A program made the translations under genes and the position numbers. Below, in pieces: positions 12,121-25,166 of a DNA stretch of 64,000 nt (its first letter is position 1; each line of letters opens with the position of its first letter). The stretch is from Sipunculus nudus (lineage: Eukaryota; Annelida; Sipuncula; Golfingiida; Sipunculidae): NCBI GenBank assembly GCA_026874595.1, contig CM049315.1, positions 74,412,401-74,476,400 of the forward strand, given 5' to 3'. Below the pieces are notes generated by a model. The model was given only the letters and a program-made list of their open reading frames with translations, was not told the origin of the DNA and did no database searches.

Positions 12121-12688
12121 TAATTGATTATTAAGTGAAATACATGCTCTGCTGTGATCGTGAAATGGGAAAATATACAATAAATACTTTCATTGTAGCA
12201 ATAAATTTATGAAAAGAACATCAATATCAACAATCACTTATATTAACTTAATATCATCTGACACTCGCACATGACTGTTTGATATGGAAACACAAGTGTA
12301 GGCCTACATACTTTCATCATCCAGTCAATCATTAAGACACTGAATACAAGTGATCTTATTTAAGTCTTAAACTTTCACTTTAAGAAATAAAAAGTAGCTT
12401 GATGACTTGTAGCTAAATTAAATAGCAGTCTATGTGTTTCATGGATACAGCCATTCGGCATTCAAAGTATATATCAGTAACAGCATCAATGTGGCGTATC
12501 AATATATCAGGATACTGATACACCCCTAATATAAAATATTACGGTGACCCAGATTAGCTTGAAAGTTTAATAGATTGGTTCTTGAGCAGTAAACTCTCCC
12601 TCTGCCAATTAACTTTCATCAAAATCCATTCAGAATTTTGTGACTTAAAATGTTAACAGACAAACAAACCAACAAAAGCAAAGACATT
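12121..12688. other. Unassigned AT-rich sequence
   Basis: No gene seen. Near 12590-12670 is a fragment resembling the ends of repeat tails (AACAGACAAACAAACC). Confidence 0.35.
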
Positions 12689-13576
12689 AGTGGTGGGCTG
12701 ATCATCAAGTTTTTTCGAAAGTCAGTCAGTTTGCTGCAACTTTCAAGCGCTCGATTAAGAAAGGCAACTATCGATTACATCATACTCATGATTGTTTTTA
12801 CCAGAATGTCTCTAAGTTATAGGCAAAAATTACTCTTCCATTTTTATCAACATTCCGCGCTTCATATAATGAGTCTGTGTTCCCAAATAACCTAAGTATA
12901 TAACTGAGTATGACACAGTAGATGAGAGAACGGAGGATCTATTAAACCTATGTGAACTGGCAGGGAGCTGCAGAATTAGCGGAGAGTTTTCTAACGAGAT
13001 GTTCATTGCAAAATATGGGCGGTATGGCTTTATAATGCTCCATAATGCACCAGGTCTATGCCAATTTTGCAAGATTCTCTTAGAAATAATCTCCTCAACT
13101 GATGAGAGGTGCCGCTGCCACATGAGTAATTATATTTTTAGCTTTCAATTACTTATTTTTTCATTTTTACCAAAAATTATATTGGCCTGTAATTTTTCTA
13201 AAACCAGTATGCATGTCGGCAGTCATCATAATTGCTATAAAATGAAAGTCCTGGTGGTGAAGTTAAAATGATTCGCAGAAGTATTCATGAGGGCCAGCAA
13301 GTGGATGTCCTGAACTGTGGTTTAATTGATTACTATAATTAATTAAAATGAAACTTTGAATAGCATATCTTAGTGATAAAAGGAAAATATAAAGAAGGCA
13401 AAAACTTCTTTTCATAAGGTAGAATTACTAAGACATGCGGGCTGGGTTAAGAGAGTACAGTTTCACAGATAATTGCACATTTCTTTATATTTGTCTGAAC
13501 CGATTAATAATCGATCATCGATTGGTTTGCCCAAACCGATGATCTATTATGAAAAAGGAACCGACTCCCACCACTA
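12689..13576. mobile_element. Family K TIR element, copy 1 (about 890 bp)
   Basis: Starts TAGTGGTGGGCTGATC and ends with the inverse (CCGACTCCCACCACTA). Near the right end, GATCATCGATTGGTTTG and CAAACCGATGATC form an imperfect palindrome. The ends match shorter K copies at 15467 and 44109. ORFs of 81-97 codons are not recognisable as transposase. Superfamily undetermined. Confidence 0.6.
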
Positions 13577-14704
13577 AAAGACATACTACAATGATATCCT
13601 GGTAGAGGTAAAATTATATTGTCTCCTATGAGGTATATTGTCAGTTCTAACAAGGCCAAAGAAAAAAGTCAATGGCAATACAGCACAAGCCTAGGCTGTC
13701 AGGAATGGAGAAAAAAGATTTACAAGGAATGATCCCCCTAAACCATCTGATTCAATCTATCGTTCCCTGAGTCCAAACTGAGTCTGTTTCTGTTTGTCTA
13801 ATCCCACAGGAAATAGGTTTACATAGGTGTGTCTCAATATGGCAAGAATACAATATTTCATAATTAAATTTATGTTTCAAATATTGAGGAGAAAGTTATC
13901 CTGAGACTGTTTTCATTATCATTTGTATAACATTTAAATTGGAGTAAAGTTGCTACTACCTATGTTATATATATAATTAAAATTTAATATAATTTTATAA
14001 TAAAATTTATAAATATAAATATAATAGAATTTATATATATAATTCTGATTTAACTTAGACTGGCCTGCATTGCTTTTTATTCAGAATCCTGTAGACCTAC
14101 ATGCTTGTTTATTTGTTTTTATTTTTTATTTTTTTTGGGTGGGGAGGGGGGACTACTGCAAAATAGCATTCTGACTTAATGAAGTTTGTCATGCTTGAAA
14201 TTAGTTAGACCTCATATCAACAAGATCAACCAATCCCCAAGCGACAGCTTTATCACCCAATCTGTCAAACTTCATTAGGACTGTACCAGAATTTCACCAG
14301 AATGCCTGACAGTTTGCCATTCCACCTTGTTGAACCTTTTAAGATTGAGTCAAAGTTCAAGGCCAGTACCTTGCATGATGGAATCATGAAGACTGCTGAA
14401 GCAAAGAAATGGAAGGATGCCAAAAAATGAGTTTCTATTTCAGCCAAGGTCAAAGAACACCATGGTGGCCAAGATAGTGTGTTCTTTTTGCTGGCTTTCT
14501 TAGGATTCTCCAATATCTGCCCATGTAATGCCCTCAAGCAAAGTTCAAAGGATCACTGAGCTATCTACTTCGCACCAGCTGTTCCCTCAAATAAAACTGA
14601 TCCAAGGTGGACTCTTATTCACAAAAAGAAAGTATCCTTCACAGTCGTAGACGGCCTCTCTTTAAGCAAAAATAAGACTATTTTTGTCTGTAAAAGATTA
14701 TGTA
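13577..14704. other. Unassigned; AT-rich tract
   Basis: 13966-14045 is almost pure A/T (ATATATATAATTAAAATTTA and variants). A G-rich patch lies at about 14137-14150. The stretch 14205-14540 is less AT-rich and open in short frames on both strands, without recognisable domains or clear splice sites. Confidence 0.4.
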
Positions 14705-15283
14705 CAGTAGAGCATAATTTATCTGTCATTTCCCAGAAAAACTGATTATCCAGAAAAGAAAAACTCAGAACCAAATTTTTCATTGTTTATCCAAAATTCA
14801 AACAATGTACAAAAATCCAAAAAAATTGTATAAAAGGTCAACTAATTCCGTGCAAAATGTACAGAGATAGGGATAAGTAATGCAGATTAATAACTAGTAA
14901 TAATTGTAATGTATTCAAATGATACACCAATAGTGCAGCTGATGGTAAACATAACAACAATGTTGTTTCCAAGATTAATTTTGGACTTATGGACTAGCTT
15001 AATTAATTTGTGTCTATCAGTAACAGATAACACATGGTACTTGGCAATTATTAAGCAATGATTTTAATGTATTTTACATGTCATATATCTAATTAAACTT
15101 GTGAAAAACATAACACATTTATTGTCAACTTTTAATCTGGGTTAGCTTCATTAATGTGTGTTTGTCAGTCTGAGAAAATCTGGTACTCAGAGGCAGGTTT
15201 GCACTCATAGTGAATCATATGATATTGTTAATCCAGACAAATGCCCTTTTGTCCAAGCTGTTCAGAGAAATGAGGCTCTACTG
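14705..15283. mobile_element. Pogo-like MITE (579 bp)
   Basis: The left end CAGTAGAGCATAATTTATC and the right end ATGAGGCTCTACTG are inverted repeats, bounded by TA at 14703-14704 and 15284-15285. CAGTAGAGC-type ends with TA duplication are typical of pogo/Tigger-derived MITEs. No transposase reading frame. Confidence 0.75.
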
Positions 15284-15466
15284 TATTTCTCCTTAAGTAC
15301 ATAACTGTACATAACACCACCTCTCTGTGATTCTAAACAAGTCTTCTTCTTGACTTTTTGATTTGTAAACAATTTATGAATTTTACAAAAATTAACTGAA
15401 CATAAATATTTCTGCCATTAACAGTTAAGAACATTTCCAATGCGCAAATTTGTAACCATAAATACT

Positions 15467-15887
15467 AGTGGTGTGCTGATTAATCGATTAAATCAATGAT
15501 TGGTTGTTTTCTTTCAAAATTGAATAAAACAATTGCATTTTTGCATAATCAATTAAAAGCGATTATGTATGCACATGCAAAGAATCTTATTATGTCAGAT
15601 CAAGATATACAAACACAAAGTAACAAGCCGGATCAAAACGGAACTTTGCACAGCCAACAATCATCCAACGGCAAGTCAACCTTTGATGCGGGTGGACTGA
15701 TGGCTTCATTTTGAATACCGATGTACATGTCACACTTTTTACTTGGGTCAATATTTTAGGTACTAGTATACATCAGATTTCAAGTTAATATAGAGAGTAC
15801 TTAAATAATCTATTAATAATTGATCATTGGTTGTTTTTATTTTTCAGTCTTCAAGCATTATATTAAAACCAATCCCTACCACTACTA
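15467..15887. mobile_element. Family K TIR MITE, copy 2
   Basis: Starts AGTGGTGTGCTGATTAATCG and ends AATCCCTACCACTACTA. Internal block GCATTTTTGCATAATCAATT is shared with 44109-44530 and 49532-49770. The 72-codon ORF inside is not recognised. Confidence 0.65.
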
Positions 15888-16183
15888 CTAAATACCTACA
15901 AATTTTCCCCTTAAATATCACGTATACATGCAAGAAGTAGCCTTTCACTGAAAGAAAATTTATAAATATATAAGATTTTAATTCATGTACATGGTTTAAA
16001 ATGACCTCACAGAGTCCTTTGACCTTAACACTTTAAACACAGTTTTGTATTCTCTAACAGGTGAACTTGGTTACCTGATGAATAAATAATTGTCAAGATA
16101 TTCCAACGTGTCTGACTTCACGTACCTGCTGTGCGTGAGCAGTCAGGTAGCTGAGAATGTCAATGACACACAGGGTGAAGGTA

Positions 16184-16289
16184 CAGTCAGACCTGCAAGA
16201 GGGCCAGCATTATTGAAAGCTGGCCTTTATTATAACAAACAGCAGACCCAACCTATGCTGAAAATGTTTCACGTGTAAGGTGACCACTG
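16184..16289. mobile_element. Possible pogo-like MITE (106 bp, degenerate ends)
   Basis: CAGTCAGACCTGCAAGAGGG after TA (16182-16183), and AAGGTGACCACTG before TA (16290-16291). The inverted match is imperfect. Size and TA flanks resemble 17738-17887. Confidence 0.4.
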
Positions 16290-16291
16290 TA

Positions 16292-17737
16292 ACTGCATAT
16301 ATTATATCAAATGCTACCTACTGAAAGTGGTATGCTCAATTGATATAGCAGGGGGTGTTTCAACACCCTCACAGGTCATTTGCTGTCAACAGTATCTTAC
16401 CAGTGGGCTTGGGAGACCCTGAATCCATAGTTAATGACCCTGTATGTAGGACCCTGGGGTTCAATGGAAAAGTGGAGAGACAAAAAAACAATCAAAGTTC
16501 AATATGGGGATGGAGTGTGTCCTGAGAGTAGTTGGAGGACATGCCCAAAGCACAAATCTATCTCCTGACACAGTTTGAGGGTGACTGGACTAGCTGATTC
16601 AGAGAAATTCATAGAGGAACACGATTACACCAAAAATGGTGAATTACAGTTGGTTATACATCAGAGACTGACAGACTCTTGATGTGAACTTCCCTTTCAG
16701 ATTTTTTTCTCATTATACAATTTTAGTTTGTCAATATAAAGAATCGACCTGAAAAATCATAATCAGTCATTGCCAATAGATGTCACTTTATGAAATGGAT
16801 AAAGCCTATTCTCTGTGATACACTTTTATGATATGTGTCATTTAGAATACCGGTAAATCGGAATAAAAGTTCATTTATTGACTTTGCATACTTTGGTCTA
16901 TCCAACCCTGCAATTCATCAAACACTTCATAATTAACCTAGTAGCAAGATAAATTAATGTTCTGAAGTTTGACAATGATAACTTAATAACTTAATACTTA
17001 TCATATTCACAATCTCACCGCAGGGTAACCATCACAGAACATATCCATTATTATATCAGCTATTAAATACTCACAGAAAAAATCTTGATGATGTGATCAT
17101 GATCACTATGATAGTATCAAATGAGTGTAAATTCTTGTTTATTACTGGTAGATCATATAAAAATCTTTATATATTTACAGTATCAATCTTTAATTTACAG
17201 GTAATATAACATATCATTTTTTTGCCTTTGGGCACTGAAATATACAGCATTAATGACCGTTCACCTGTCACGGGTGTCTTATTCAAAATGGTTTTATTTT
17301 CTGGATAGTTCCCCATTTGCGAACATTGTGAATGTGAAACTTTCACAAATTAAAAGCCTGAACCACAGAATCTAACCTGATCCAAGGAATCCACGCCATG
17401 GCTTTTGTCAAGCTGATCTGGTTTCTCTAGCCATTACCGGCTGAAGTGCAACAAATGAATGCCTGAAAAACCCTCCTGATTTCTCAAGAGACTTGAAGGA
17501 GGCGGCTGGTGATAAGAACAAAACCTGTAAGTAACACTGTAAGACAGGCCTTCATATGGAACCCCTCAGAAGAGACTGGGACCTTCCTAAAAAACTTTCA
17601 TAGATCAGACTTAATTGTAGATGTCTGTTAACGGGGGTTGGAGTAGGAACAGCTGGTCACATGAGCGCCAGAGAACCACAGCAAGACATCTTGGTGAATT
17701 GTAGTAAAATATGGTCACAGGAAAAAAGACCTATGTA
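16292..17737. other. Unassigned sequence
   Basis: No gene or repeat family. Contains a small perfect hairpin GGGTGTT/AACACCC at about 16354-16370. Confidence 0.4.
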
Positions 17738-17887
17738 CAGTAAAACCTGTGAAAAAGGACCACCACCAAAATTAGTCTGAATTCATAGGTGGTCTTATTT
17801 GATGAATCAGTAATAACTAAAGTGAATATTTTTGGTTCACTCAAGGGTGGTCTCAACAGACAGGTGGTCTTCTGATAGGTTCCACTC
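17738..17887. mobile_element. Pogo-like MITE (150 bp)
   Basis: CAGTAAAACCTGTGAAAAAG with following GACCACC, and the inverse GGTGGTCTTCTGATAGGTTC with following CACTC, bounded by TA at 17736-17737 and 17888-17889. The same GGACCACC end signature as 53230-53406. Confidence 0.68.
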
Positions 17888-17889
17888 TA

Positions 17890-18417
17890 CTTGAAAAAAA
17901 AAAAGCCCATCAATTCTTACTTATTCACAAAAGTGCTTTTTTATATGTTACAGCAAAGTTTGCCTATTTTGAAAATTTAAATAAGTTGAGTCAACTACGG
18001 CTGAAAACTGATTTTTATAGATTTATATTCATAGTATATGATCCAAGATATAGCTTACAGTGATCCCTCCATCTTGCATGGCATCTTCTGACTCATGTGA
18101 TGATTTTATAAAACATATATAGCTCAAAAAAACAACTGATCACTGCAGAAATCACTGTTGCTGATTGTTTCCCAGAGACCATCCTTAGTCCATAACCCTG
18201 CCTGGTATTCTCTGATGCATAATAAACATACAGGATGAAAGAGTTGCTTGTCCAAAATACATTTGAAGATTTATAAGTTCATAAGTTTTTCTTATAGGTT
18301 TTCTTATAGGTGTTCAGATATAAAGTGATAAACAAGGGGTATTATTTTAATTAAACCTGCAGCTTTTTGCTACGAGACATACTTCATTTTATTTAATTCT
18401 CAACATATATAATTTTA
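17890..18417. other. Unassigned AT-rich sequence
   Basis: Short A-run at 17895; local duplicate TTTTCTTATAGGT at about 18287-18310. No gene seen. Confidence 0.4.
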
Positions 18418-18725
18418 ATCTCAAAACTATTTTCCTCCCCAAATTTGTGACTTTTTAGCATTTCTATTTTAATACCCAAATTTGTAACTGTTGTGGCATG
18501 TCCATTTAAATATATTAATTTGTGACTTTTCTCTATGTCAATTTCCTGTGAAAATTTGTGACTTTTTTTCCTGTTTATTTTAATTCCAAAATTTGTGACT
18601 TTTCCTGTGACAGAACCAGACAGATTTACATACATACATATATACATGTTTACATACATATATCCAGACGGACAGACAGACAGTGACAGTAATTGTGAGT
18701 ATGACCACTTTTTCTCACTGCACTG
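18418..18725 (+). repeat. Short interspersed tandem repeat with ACGG/ACAG tail
   Basis: CAAATTTGTGACTTTT or close variants recur about five times at roughly 40-bp spacing (from 18438 to 18605). A TACA-rich tract (18625-18662) and GACGGACAGACAGACAG (from 18667) follow. The core-plus-tail layout resembles the other HINE-like families. The CTGAGCTGACCTGA near 18723 may be a decayed hairpin end. Confidence 0.55.
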
Positions 18726-19390
18726 AGCTGACCTGAAATCCTGCTCTGATCCCATGGTCACTTTGCCGATTCAGCCCAGCTTCTGCCACTTCTAGATAAA
18801 TCTTTAACAAGACACAAAAATGTTTGGTGGTCCCCATAGTAATCACCTGAGTGAAGTTCTAGTTCCTATATATACCAGTCAGACAGGAACCTGCTTCTGT
18901 GAAATCAGTACACGGCTGAACTGTTAAGACTAACATATTCTGTATTACTTTATATAACAAGAATGTATGAGAAGGAAAGTACCGTAAATTCTCTATTATA
19001 GGCTGCATATCTATAAAAAGCCACACATAGACTTTTCCCTTTCCTGTGCATGATGCACTGAGAAAAAGATCTGGAAAAGCCCCCACCCCCATCCCCCCTT
19101 TAAGGCACACCTGGACTTCCAGTGCATGAGCCCATACCAGCCAGACTGATTAAAGTGACCTGGGACTGTGGCTGATCCATGATAACATAAACTCAAAGAT
19201 GATGGTGAGAAAGAGAAAGGTAGAAGGTAAATAAAATAAATGGTAAACAATTTATATTATTCATTTTTTCCTTTCAATTATCAAATATGATTTAACAAAC
19301 AAATCCTACCACTTTTACCCAGTACAAGTCTGAATCTAACAGCTGTAGAAAACTAATAATTATGGGAGCATTAACTTCTCTAAAAGGGTA
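18726..19390. other. Unassigned, with remnants of two repeats
   Basis: ACCGTAAATTCTCTATTATA at 18981 resembles the left end of pogo-type MITEs of the ACCGTAAA class, but no right end is found. 19220-19318 resembles the 3' end of family K (AACAAATCCTACCACTTTTA). Confidence 0.35.
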
Positions 19391-19639
19391 TCAGCAGGTA
19401 TCCACAGGATGTTTGATGAGAATTTTCAAGTTGGCTTCTATTTTCTGTTTGTGGACCTTACGGTCGTAAATACATGAAGGTTGCATAATGCCCAAAATAT
19501 ATAAATCCAGGATTTCTGTCTGTGGGTTATAGCTGACCACAGTAATTGAACGTCCCATGATATGAAATTTAAGGTATTTTATATATGATTTCAATACAGG
19601 AATATATAACTCCTTCATTAATATAATTACATATCTCAA
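19391..19639 (-). other. Candidate exon / short ORF, unrecognised
   Basis: A minus-strand open frame of 82 codons whose C-terminal half has protein-like composition (GRSITVVSYNPQTEILDLY, then a lysine-rich stretch) before TGA. An acceptor-like CAG lies inside it, and a possible weak donor (AAG/GTCCAC) lies just after the YDRK codons. No polyadenylation signal is obvious downstream. Single copy in the window. It could be an exon or a chance ORF; no function assigned. Confidence 0.22.
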
Positions 19640-21182
19640 TTGTAAAAATAAGAAATACTTTAGACCAATCTATTAACAAAGACACAGTAACAAAAGTCCT
19701 GGTGGGAATCTATATTATCTGAAACGCCATATGTTTGCCGTCCTGACATTTACAAAATGTTACTTGTTTGCAATATGTCTGCGAGAAGGCCTGGTTTCCT
19801 GGACAAACTGCTGGACAGACAGATAAAAAGTTATTGCAGCATCTCAGGAGACCTGAAGTCAGCCAAGTTAAGCACAGATGGATCTTTTCATTTAGTGTTC
19901 ACAGGTTCTGCCGGCTCATGTAGTCTCATCCATTACTAAGTTTCCAGTCTGCCACACCTGACAAAGTGCTGACGATGGTGAGAGGTTGAACATATGGTAT
20001 GAATGAAAGCACAGTGAGGTGCAGAAATGTACCACAGTGCTTAAAATGATGTGGCACTAAAAACAGGTTCTAGTGCTAAACTGTTCATTTGTATTGAAAA
20101 ACATACACTGGTGCTGAAACAGAATGTTGGTGCGAAAACAGTGTAATGCCCAAAACACAGTCGTACTACAATACAGGTGTATGTGTTGTAGGTATAGAGT
20201 CTGACCTTCATTTGACATATCCAGTTCAGAAATACTAATAAATGCCTTTCTCTTCATATTATAAATGAAATTACATAAAAACCCAGCTACTTCTTATTAT
20301 ATATAGGGTAATACAGCCTGGAACCCATATTCTCTAGGTCAGAATTGCTGAAATTCACAGCACATCACATGAATACAGGATGAGATTTAGTGGCACTTGA
20401 TGACAGGGTTGAAGTTCCATCTCAGATGTTGATTTAGAGGTCTGTACATCACGTTCGCTGACTTAACGCCTTTGGGTGTCACTCTCCTCCAACAAGTCAA
20501 TACCATATTGTCAGTCATCTGGGGTTGCGTGCCTTATATTAAGTACCTGGGGCTCTCCAGGATGAACAGTTTTTAGGGGTCAGGTTTTTCACCAAATTGG
20601 TATCGATTGGTGCCACATGGAAGCTCCAATATGCCATTTGGATTCTCTAAGGTTTAAACATTGTGGAAACATCTTTATCAGTGGAGAGACACTGGAAAAC
20701 ACTTCATGAATACCTGCAAGAGTAGATTTTTGTCTGATGAATATAAGTGGTGAAGCACAGCATAAACTGCATGAATAAAATTACCAAATTCTAAACACTA
20801 ACAATCATTCCAGATTATATCAGTCACTCAAAATGGGTGTTTAAACCATGTTTCTTGGAGTCAAAAACCATGAATATGATATTAAAAAATATAATTCCTA
20901 GCATAATTCAAACTCAGTATAAATGATCAACTAATTTTTTATGTGTCCAAAATCAGATGATGAGATCTAAAAACTTTCATAATTCTTTCAAAACAATAAA
21001 TCAAACTGGTTTCATTTCCATGTAATCGCTCAAGACTGATTATGTACATGTACATTGGAGAAGACATACAGGCCTATTTTGGAAAATTATCTAAAGTCTG
21101 TCAGAAGATTGTGAATTCCAAACCTGTGTGTCAGTGCTCTCAGAAAGGTCACAGGTCTTACAGTTGTTGAAAAAGTAAAAAC
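19640..21182. other. Unassigned sequence
   Basis: Single-copy, AT-rich, no gene recognised. Around 19745-19935 and 20400-20650 base composition is more balanced, but no domain or splice pair is visible. Confidence 0.4.
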
Positions 21183-21275
21183 TAGAACTGGTACGTAATC
21201 GATTGACAATCAATCATTGGTTGTTTTTGTCTTACAATCATCAAACAAGATTAAACAACCTGCCACTACTAACCA
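21183..21275. mobile_element. Family K, short internally deleted copy
   Basis: GTACGTAATCGATTGACAAT and AACCTGCCACTACTAACC keep only the two ends of family K around CATTGGTTGTTTTTGTCTT. Confidence 0.45.
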
Positions 21276-21337
21276 CATAACTCAGTAGCAAAGCTTTGCC
21301 TTGGCCTAAGAATGTGCAGTACTGAGAACTGTTTTAG

Positions 21338-21652
21338 TTGCCTCCACCAAGAGGGTATGTATTGATCCCCGTTTGTGTTTGTTAACAAAATAAATCACAC
21401 AATCCTGAAAGGAATCTCTTAAAATTTTCAGGGCGTTTCAGGTATGGGCTTTTTTTATGGATATGGCACATGATCAGGATTCTGGAGCATCATCAAGGAA
21501 AATTCACAAATGTACAGTCACTTATGCATGAATGAACCCAGGAATGTGGCCTGAACATGTGAATGCAGACATGGTTTTGAAAGCATCCCACAACAGGGAC
21601 CCTCCACTTGGCGGACCCAGGCTTGCAATTATCTTAGAATGCCGATCCCTAG
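21338..21652 (+). mobile_element. Helitron-like non-autonomous element, copy 2
   Basis: Starts GTTGCCTCCACCAAGAGGGT and ends TTAGAATGCCGATCCCTAG, with CTAG at 21649-21652 followed by TT. Collinear with the other Helitron-like copies; CTTGGCGGACCCAGGC near the end is the inverse of the start. Confidence 0.7.
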
Positions 21653-21719
21653 TTAGTTTCATAAATTCTCTGACAACTAGAATAGCACTCTGTAGATCAC
21701 ACAGACAAAAACAATACAA

Positions 21720-23420
21720 AACTAGTGGCCCATGGGCCATGACGCTCAGCTGAATTCAAGGATTGTTAAATTCGATTACAAGATGGAGAGATCCAAGATC
21801 TATATACATGCTAACTTTCAGCCCAGAAACAAACACCGTTTTTGTATCACATTTTTAATCATTTCGGGGGTACTTACGAGCCCAAAGCTCAGAGGATATG
21901 GGTAACAGAGACCTAATTTCAGATTTCCATGAACACTTTTCATGGAGCTCCCTAGATGTCAAGTATGATAATTCTAGGTCAAGTGGTTACGATTTGTGCC
22001 CTGTTACAAGATGAGGCTTTATTTGAAAGTCTCAAAATGAGAAAAAAAAATGCGTACAAATTAAAAAAAAAATAGGTGGCGCCACCAGTCTGCAGGAACT
22101 GATGAAACACTCATGATCAATATAAATGCAAAAAATCAGTACATCAGTACATTAGTTATTCAGATACTGCAGCTTTTGTATCACATTTTAATTTTTCTTA
22201 GGAGTACTTACAAGCCCCATAGCTCGAAGGATATGGGTAACAGAGACCTAATTTCAGGTTTCCATAGAGACTTTTCATGGACCTCTCTTGATGTCAAGTT
22301 AGAAGAATCCAGGTCCAGCGGTAACGATTTGTGCCCTGTTAACAGATGACAGCTTCTTTGAAGGTCTCAAATATATAGAAAAAAAAATCGTAAAATTGGA
22401 AAAAATACACGTGGCGCCACCAGTCTGCAGGATGTGATGGAACATCCCTTGATCAATATTCATGCAAAGAATCATGGTGATCAATGAAGTAGTTATTCAG
22501 ATACTTGAGCTTTTGTATTAAATTTTGCATTATTCTCAGGGGTACTTCAGAGACCCATAGCTCGAAGGATATGGGTAACATAGACCTAATTTCAGGTTTC
22601 CATAGAGACTTTTCATGGACCTCTCTTGATGTCAAGTAAGAAGAATCCAGGTCCAGCGGTAACGATTTGTGCCCTGTTAACAGATGACAGTTTCATTGCA
22701 GGTCTGAAAAAAGAGAAAAAAAAAATTGTAAAAAAATACAGGTGGTGCCACCAGTCTGCAGGAAGTGATGGAACATCCCATGATCAATATTCATGCAGAG
22801 AATCATGGTGATCAATGCAGTATTTATTCAGATACTTGAGCTTTTGTATCAAATTTTGCATTATTCTGGGGGGTACTTCAGAGCCCCATAGCTCAGAGGT
22901 TATGGGTAACAGAGACCTAATTTCAGGTTTCCACAGAGACTTTTCATGGGCCTTCCCGCAGGTCAAGTGAGAAGATTCTAGGTCCAGTCGATTTGTGCCC
23001 TGTTAACAGATGACCACATCTTAAGAGGTCTCAAAAATAGAGAAAAAAAATTCGTAAAAATCGAAAAAATACAGGTGGCACCACCAGACTGCAGAAACTT
23101 ATGAAACACTCCATGATTAATATCCATACAAAAAATCATGGTGATCACTGCATTAGTTGTTCAGATAATTGAGCTTTTGTGTCAAATTTTCCATTATTCT
23201 TGGGGGTACTTCGGAGCCCCATAGCTCAAAGAATATGGGTAGCAGAGACCTAATTTCAGGTTTCCAAGGAGATTTTTTATGAACCTCATAGGATGTCAAG
23301 TTACAAGATTCTAGGTCCAGCAGTTACAGTTTGTGCCCTGTTAACGGACGGCCGGACGGACGACGGACAAAGAGTGATGGCTACAGTATAGCTCAGATGA
23401 CTTACAGTCAGCTGAGCTAA
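21720..23420 (+). mobile_element. Family G element, complete, with ~333-bp core units
   Basis: The left end has the perfect palindrome GGCCCATGGGCC (21727-21738) then ATGACGCTCAGCTGA. The right end has an ACGG tail (23345-23370), the AGCTCAGATGACTTACAGTC hairpin and CTAA at 23417-23420. GCTCAGCTGA at the left is the inverse of TCAGCTGAGC at the right. Between them, about four core units of roughly 333 bp begin near GGTGGCGCCACCAGTCTGCA (22075, 22410, 22743, 23075). The layout matches pearl/HINE elements. No coding capacity. Confidence 0.78.
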
Positions 23421-24050
23421 TGAGCAGTTTTTGCACCATTTCCATTTCTCAATCATGGAATCCTGTTTGTCCTGTTTTCCCTTGAGCCTGAAACTCATCT
23501 AATTTCTCAGCAAAAGAAAGATTCTGATCTGAATTAATGTACACAATCCTGAATTCACAGTTAATATGAGGAAGATAAACACTGGCAGAGCAAACAGTTT
23601 TAAACAGAAGTGTGGTGGGTCAGGTGTTTGATCGTGAAAGACTGATGACAGCATGGTTAGTAGGGCAGGGGCGAAATCAGGATTTTGGAAAAGCAAGCTT
23701 TAACTTGAAAAGTCTAAGGAGAAAACCCTAAAAAGTCCCTCAGGCCTGGAACAGGAGGAGTCTTGGATGTAATGTTGGTTTGAAACCCTTAAGAAAAATG
23801 TTGCAGGGGCTAATTAAGGGTGGGTCCAAACCCAATGCACTTCTCTCTGGTTCCACCAAAGTAGGGCTTTTACAGAATTCAAATCAATGAAAATTTCTAT
23901 TTCGATTTTTCAAATTAAGAATGCAGCAATAGTTTTAATGATTATCATATGTTGATTGATGGCAGATTCTACAGCTTAAGGTATACTTGCCTGAGTTGAA
24001 ATATTTTCTATTTGATGAAAATCTCAGAAACAAAACCACCCTGCTATTAT
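23421..24050. other. Unassigned sequence
   Basis: No gene or recognised repeat copy. Confidence 0.4.
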
Positions 24051-24533
24051 GACTGATCAATATAACTTTTTTTAATTAGAAAAAAATACAGGTGGCACCA
24101 CCAGTCTTCAGAAACGGATAAAACTAGTCATGATCAATAAATATACCAGGTTTCAGGACAATTTATCTGGCCACAGCTGAGAAAGTGATATGATTCCTGT
24201 CACTGTTGGGTCTTACAAACAGAAAAAAAAATTAATACAAAATAGAAATACAGTTGGTGCTACAAGTCTTTTAATATAGCAGCTGATGAAACTGTCCATG
24301 ATCAACAAGTAAGGCTAGAATCATGACAATTATTATTGAGATATAGGTCACAGTGACCTAATTTCAAGTTTCCAAGGAGATTTTTGAAGGGCCCTCACTG
24401 ATTTTAAGATAGAAGTTTCTACCTCCAACCATTATGATTTGTGCCTTGTTTACAGACAACCAGACAGTCAGTCTGGCTGATGGATCTAGCATGAATGCTA
24501 TACCTCATGATGACTTACAGTCAGCTGAGTGAA
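24051..24533 (+). mobile_element. Family G, degenerate 3' fragment
   Basis: Contains the core start ACAGGTGGCACCACCAGTCT (24092), a second degenerate one (24252), and a decayed terminal hairpin GACTTACAGTCAGCTGAGTG where CTAA has mutated to GTGA. Confidence 0.62.
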
Positions 24534-24550
24534 AAATGAAGCAGCTATTT

Positions 24551-25166
24551 TCCGTTCCAGTACCCCTGTCCACCTGTTTTTTCGCAATTATTTATTTGTG
24601 AATCAAAGAACGCCAAAACTGTTTGACCTTGGGGAAGAAACATGAAAAAGCGTAATTAACTATTATGGAAATAATAGCCTAACTTATGTTATTTTCCTGT
24701 TAACAATTTAAAACCATTTTATGAGTAACTTGTCTATTCTTTAGCGACATCTTGCCACTAATCTGTTAAATGGGCAGATCAGGGGATAGTGATGACGTCA
24801 TAATAGACATGACGTACTAAAGAGGCACCAACATTCACGGAACCAACAATCAAGAGCTGCCGACCCCTGTTTACAGCGAGACTTGTATTCTCCGCGTGCA
24901 CGCTCTTCACTGTTACGTCGCATTACTTTATATCCATATCCAAGGAGGATAAACAATGGCCGCATATTAGGGACGCAATGAACCATGGATATATTTGAGA
25001 CATGTCAACCAGGCTGTTAAGTAAATAATATTTATATCGTGAGTAGGTAAGGTACCAAAAATTACGCTTTTGCCTCTTTATGCCAATGGTGCAAATTTTG
25101 TTTGCCAAGTTTGTCTTATGTAGAGATAATCACGAAAAATCAGGTGGACAGGGGTACAGGAAAGGA
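24551..25166. mobile_element. Family M TIR element, copy 1 (616 bp)
   Basis: The left end GTACCCCTGTCCACCTG (24560) and the right end CAGGTGGACAGGGGTAC (25141-25157) are perfect inverses. The match extends imperfectly outward through TTCC/GGAA and inward through TTTTTTCGC/CACGAAAAA. Interior is CpG-richer than the flanks. A second, disrupted copy lies at 59078-60567. Superfamily undetermined. Confidence 0.72.

Noticed and set aside
12830-13271. ORFs of 90-97 codons on both strands inside family K copy 1
   Set aside because: Not recognisable and absent from the shorter K copies.
14205-14540. Open plus frame with HLVEPFKIESKFKAS-type sequence, and a 90-codon minus ORF, as a possible exon
   Set aside because: Overlapping frames on both strands, in-frame stop within the plus candidate, and no convincing splice-site pair.
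16325-16460. tRNA-like D-arm (GCTCAATTGATATAGC) followed by a hairpin
   Set aside because: The anticodon stem does not fit, and the nearest GGTTCAA-like T-arm is about 100 bp away; no cloverleaf can be drawn.
18981-19320. Full TIR MITE beginning ACCGTAAATTC
   Set aside because: No matching inverted right end could be found downstream.
22113-22966. Repeated similar ORFs on both strands
   Set aside because: They repeat with the 333-bp core units of family G.
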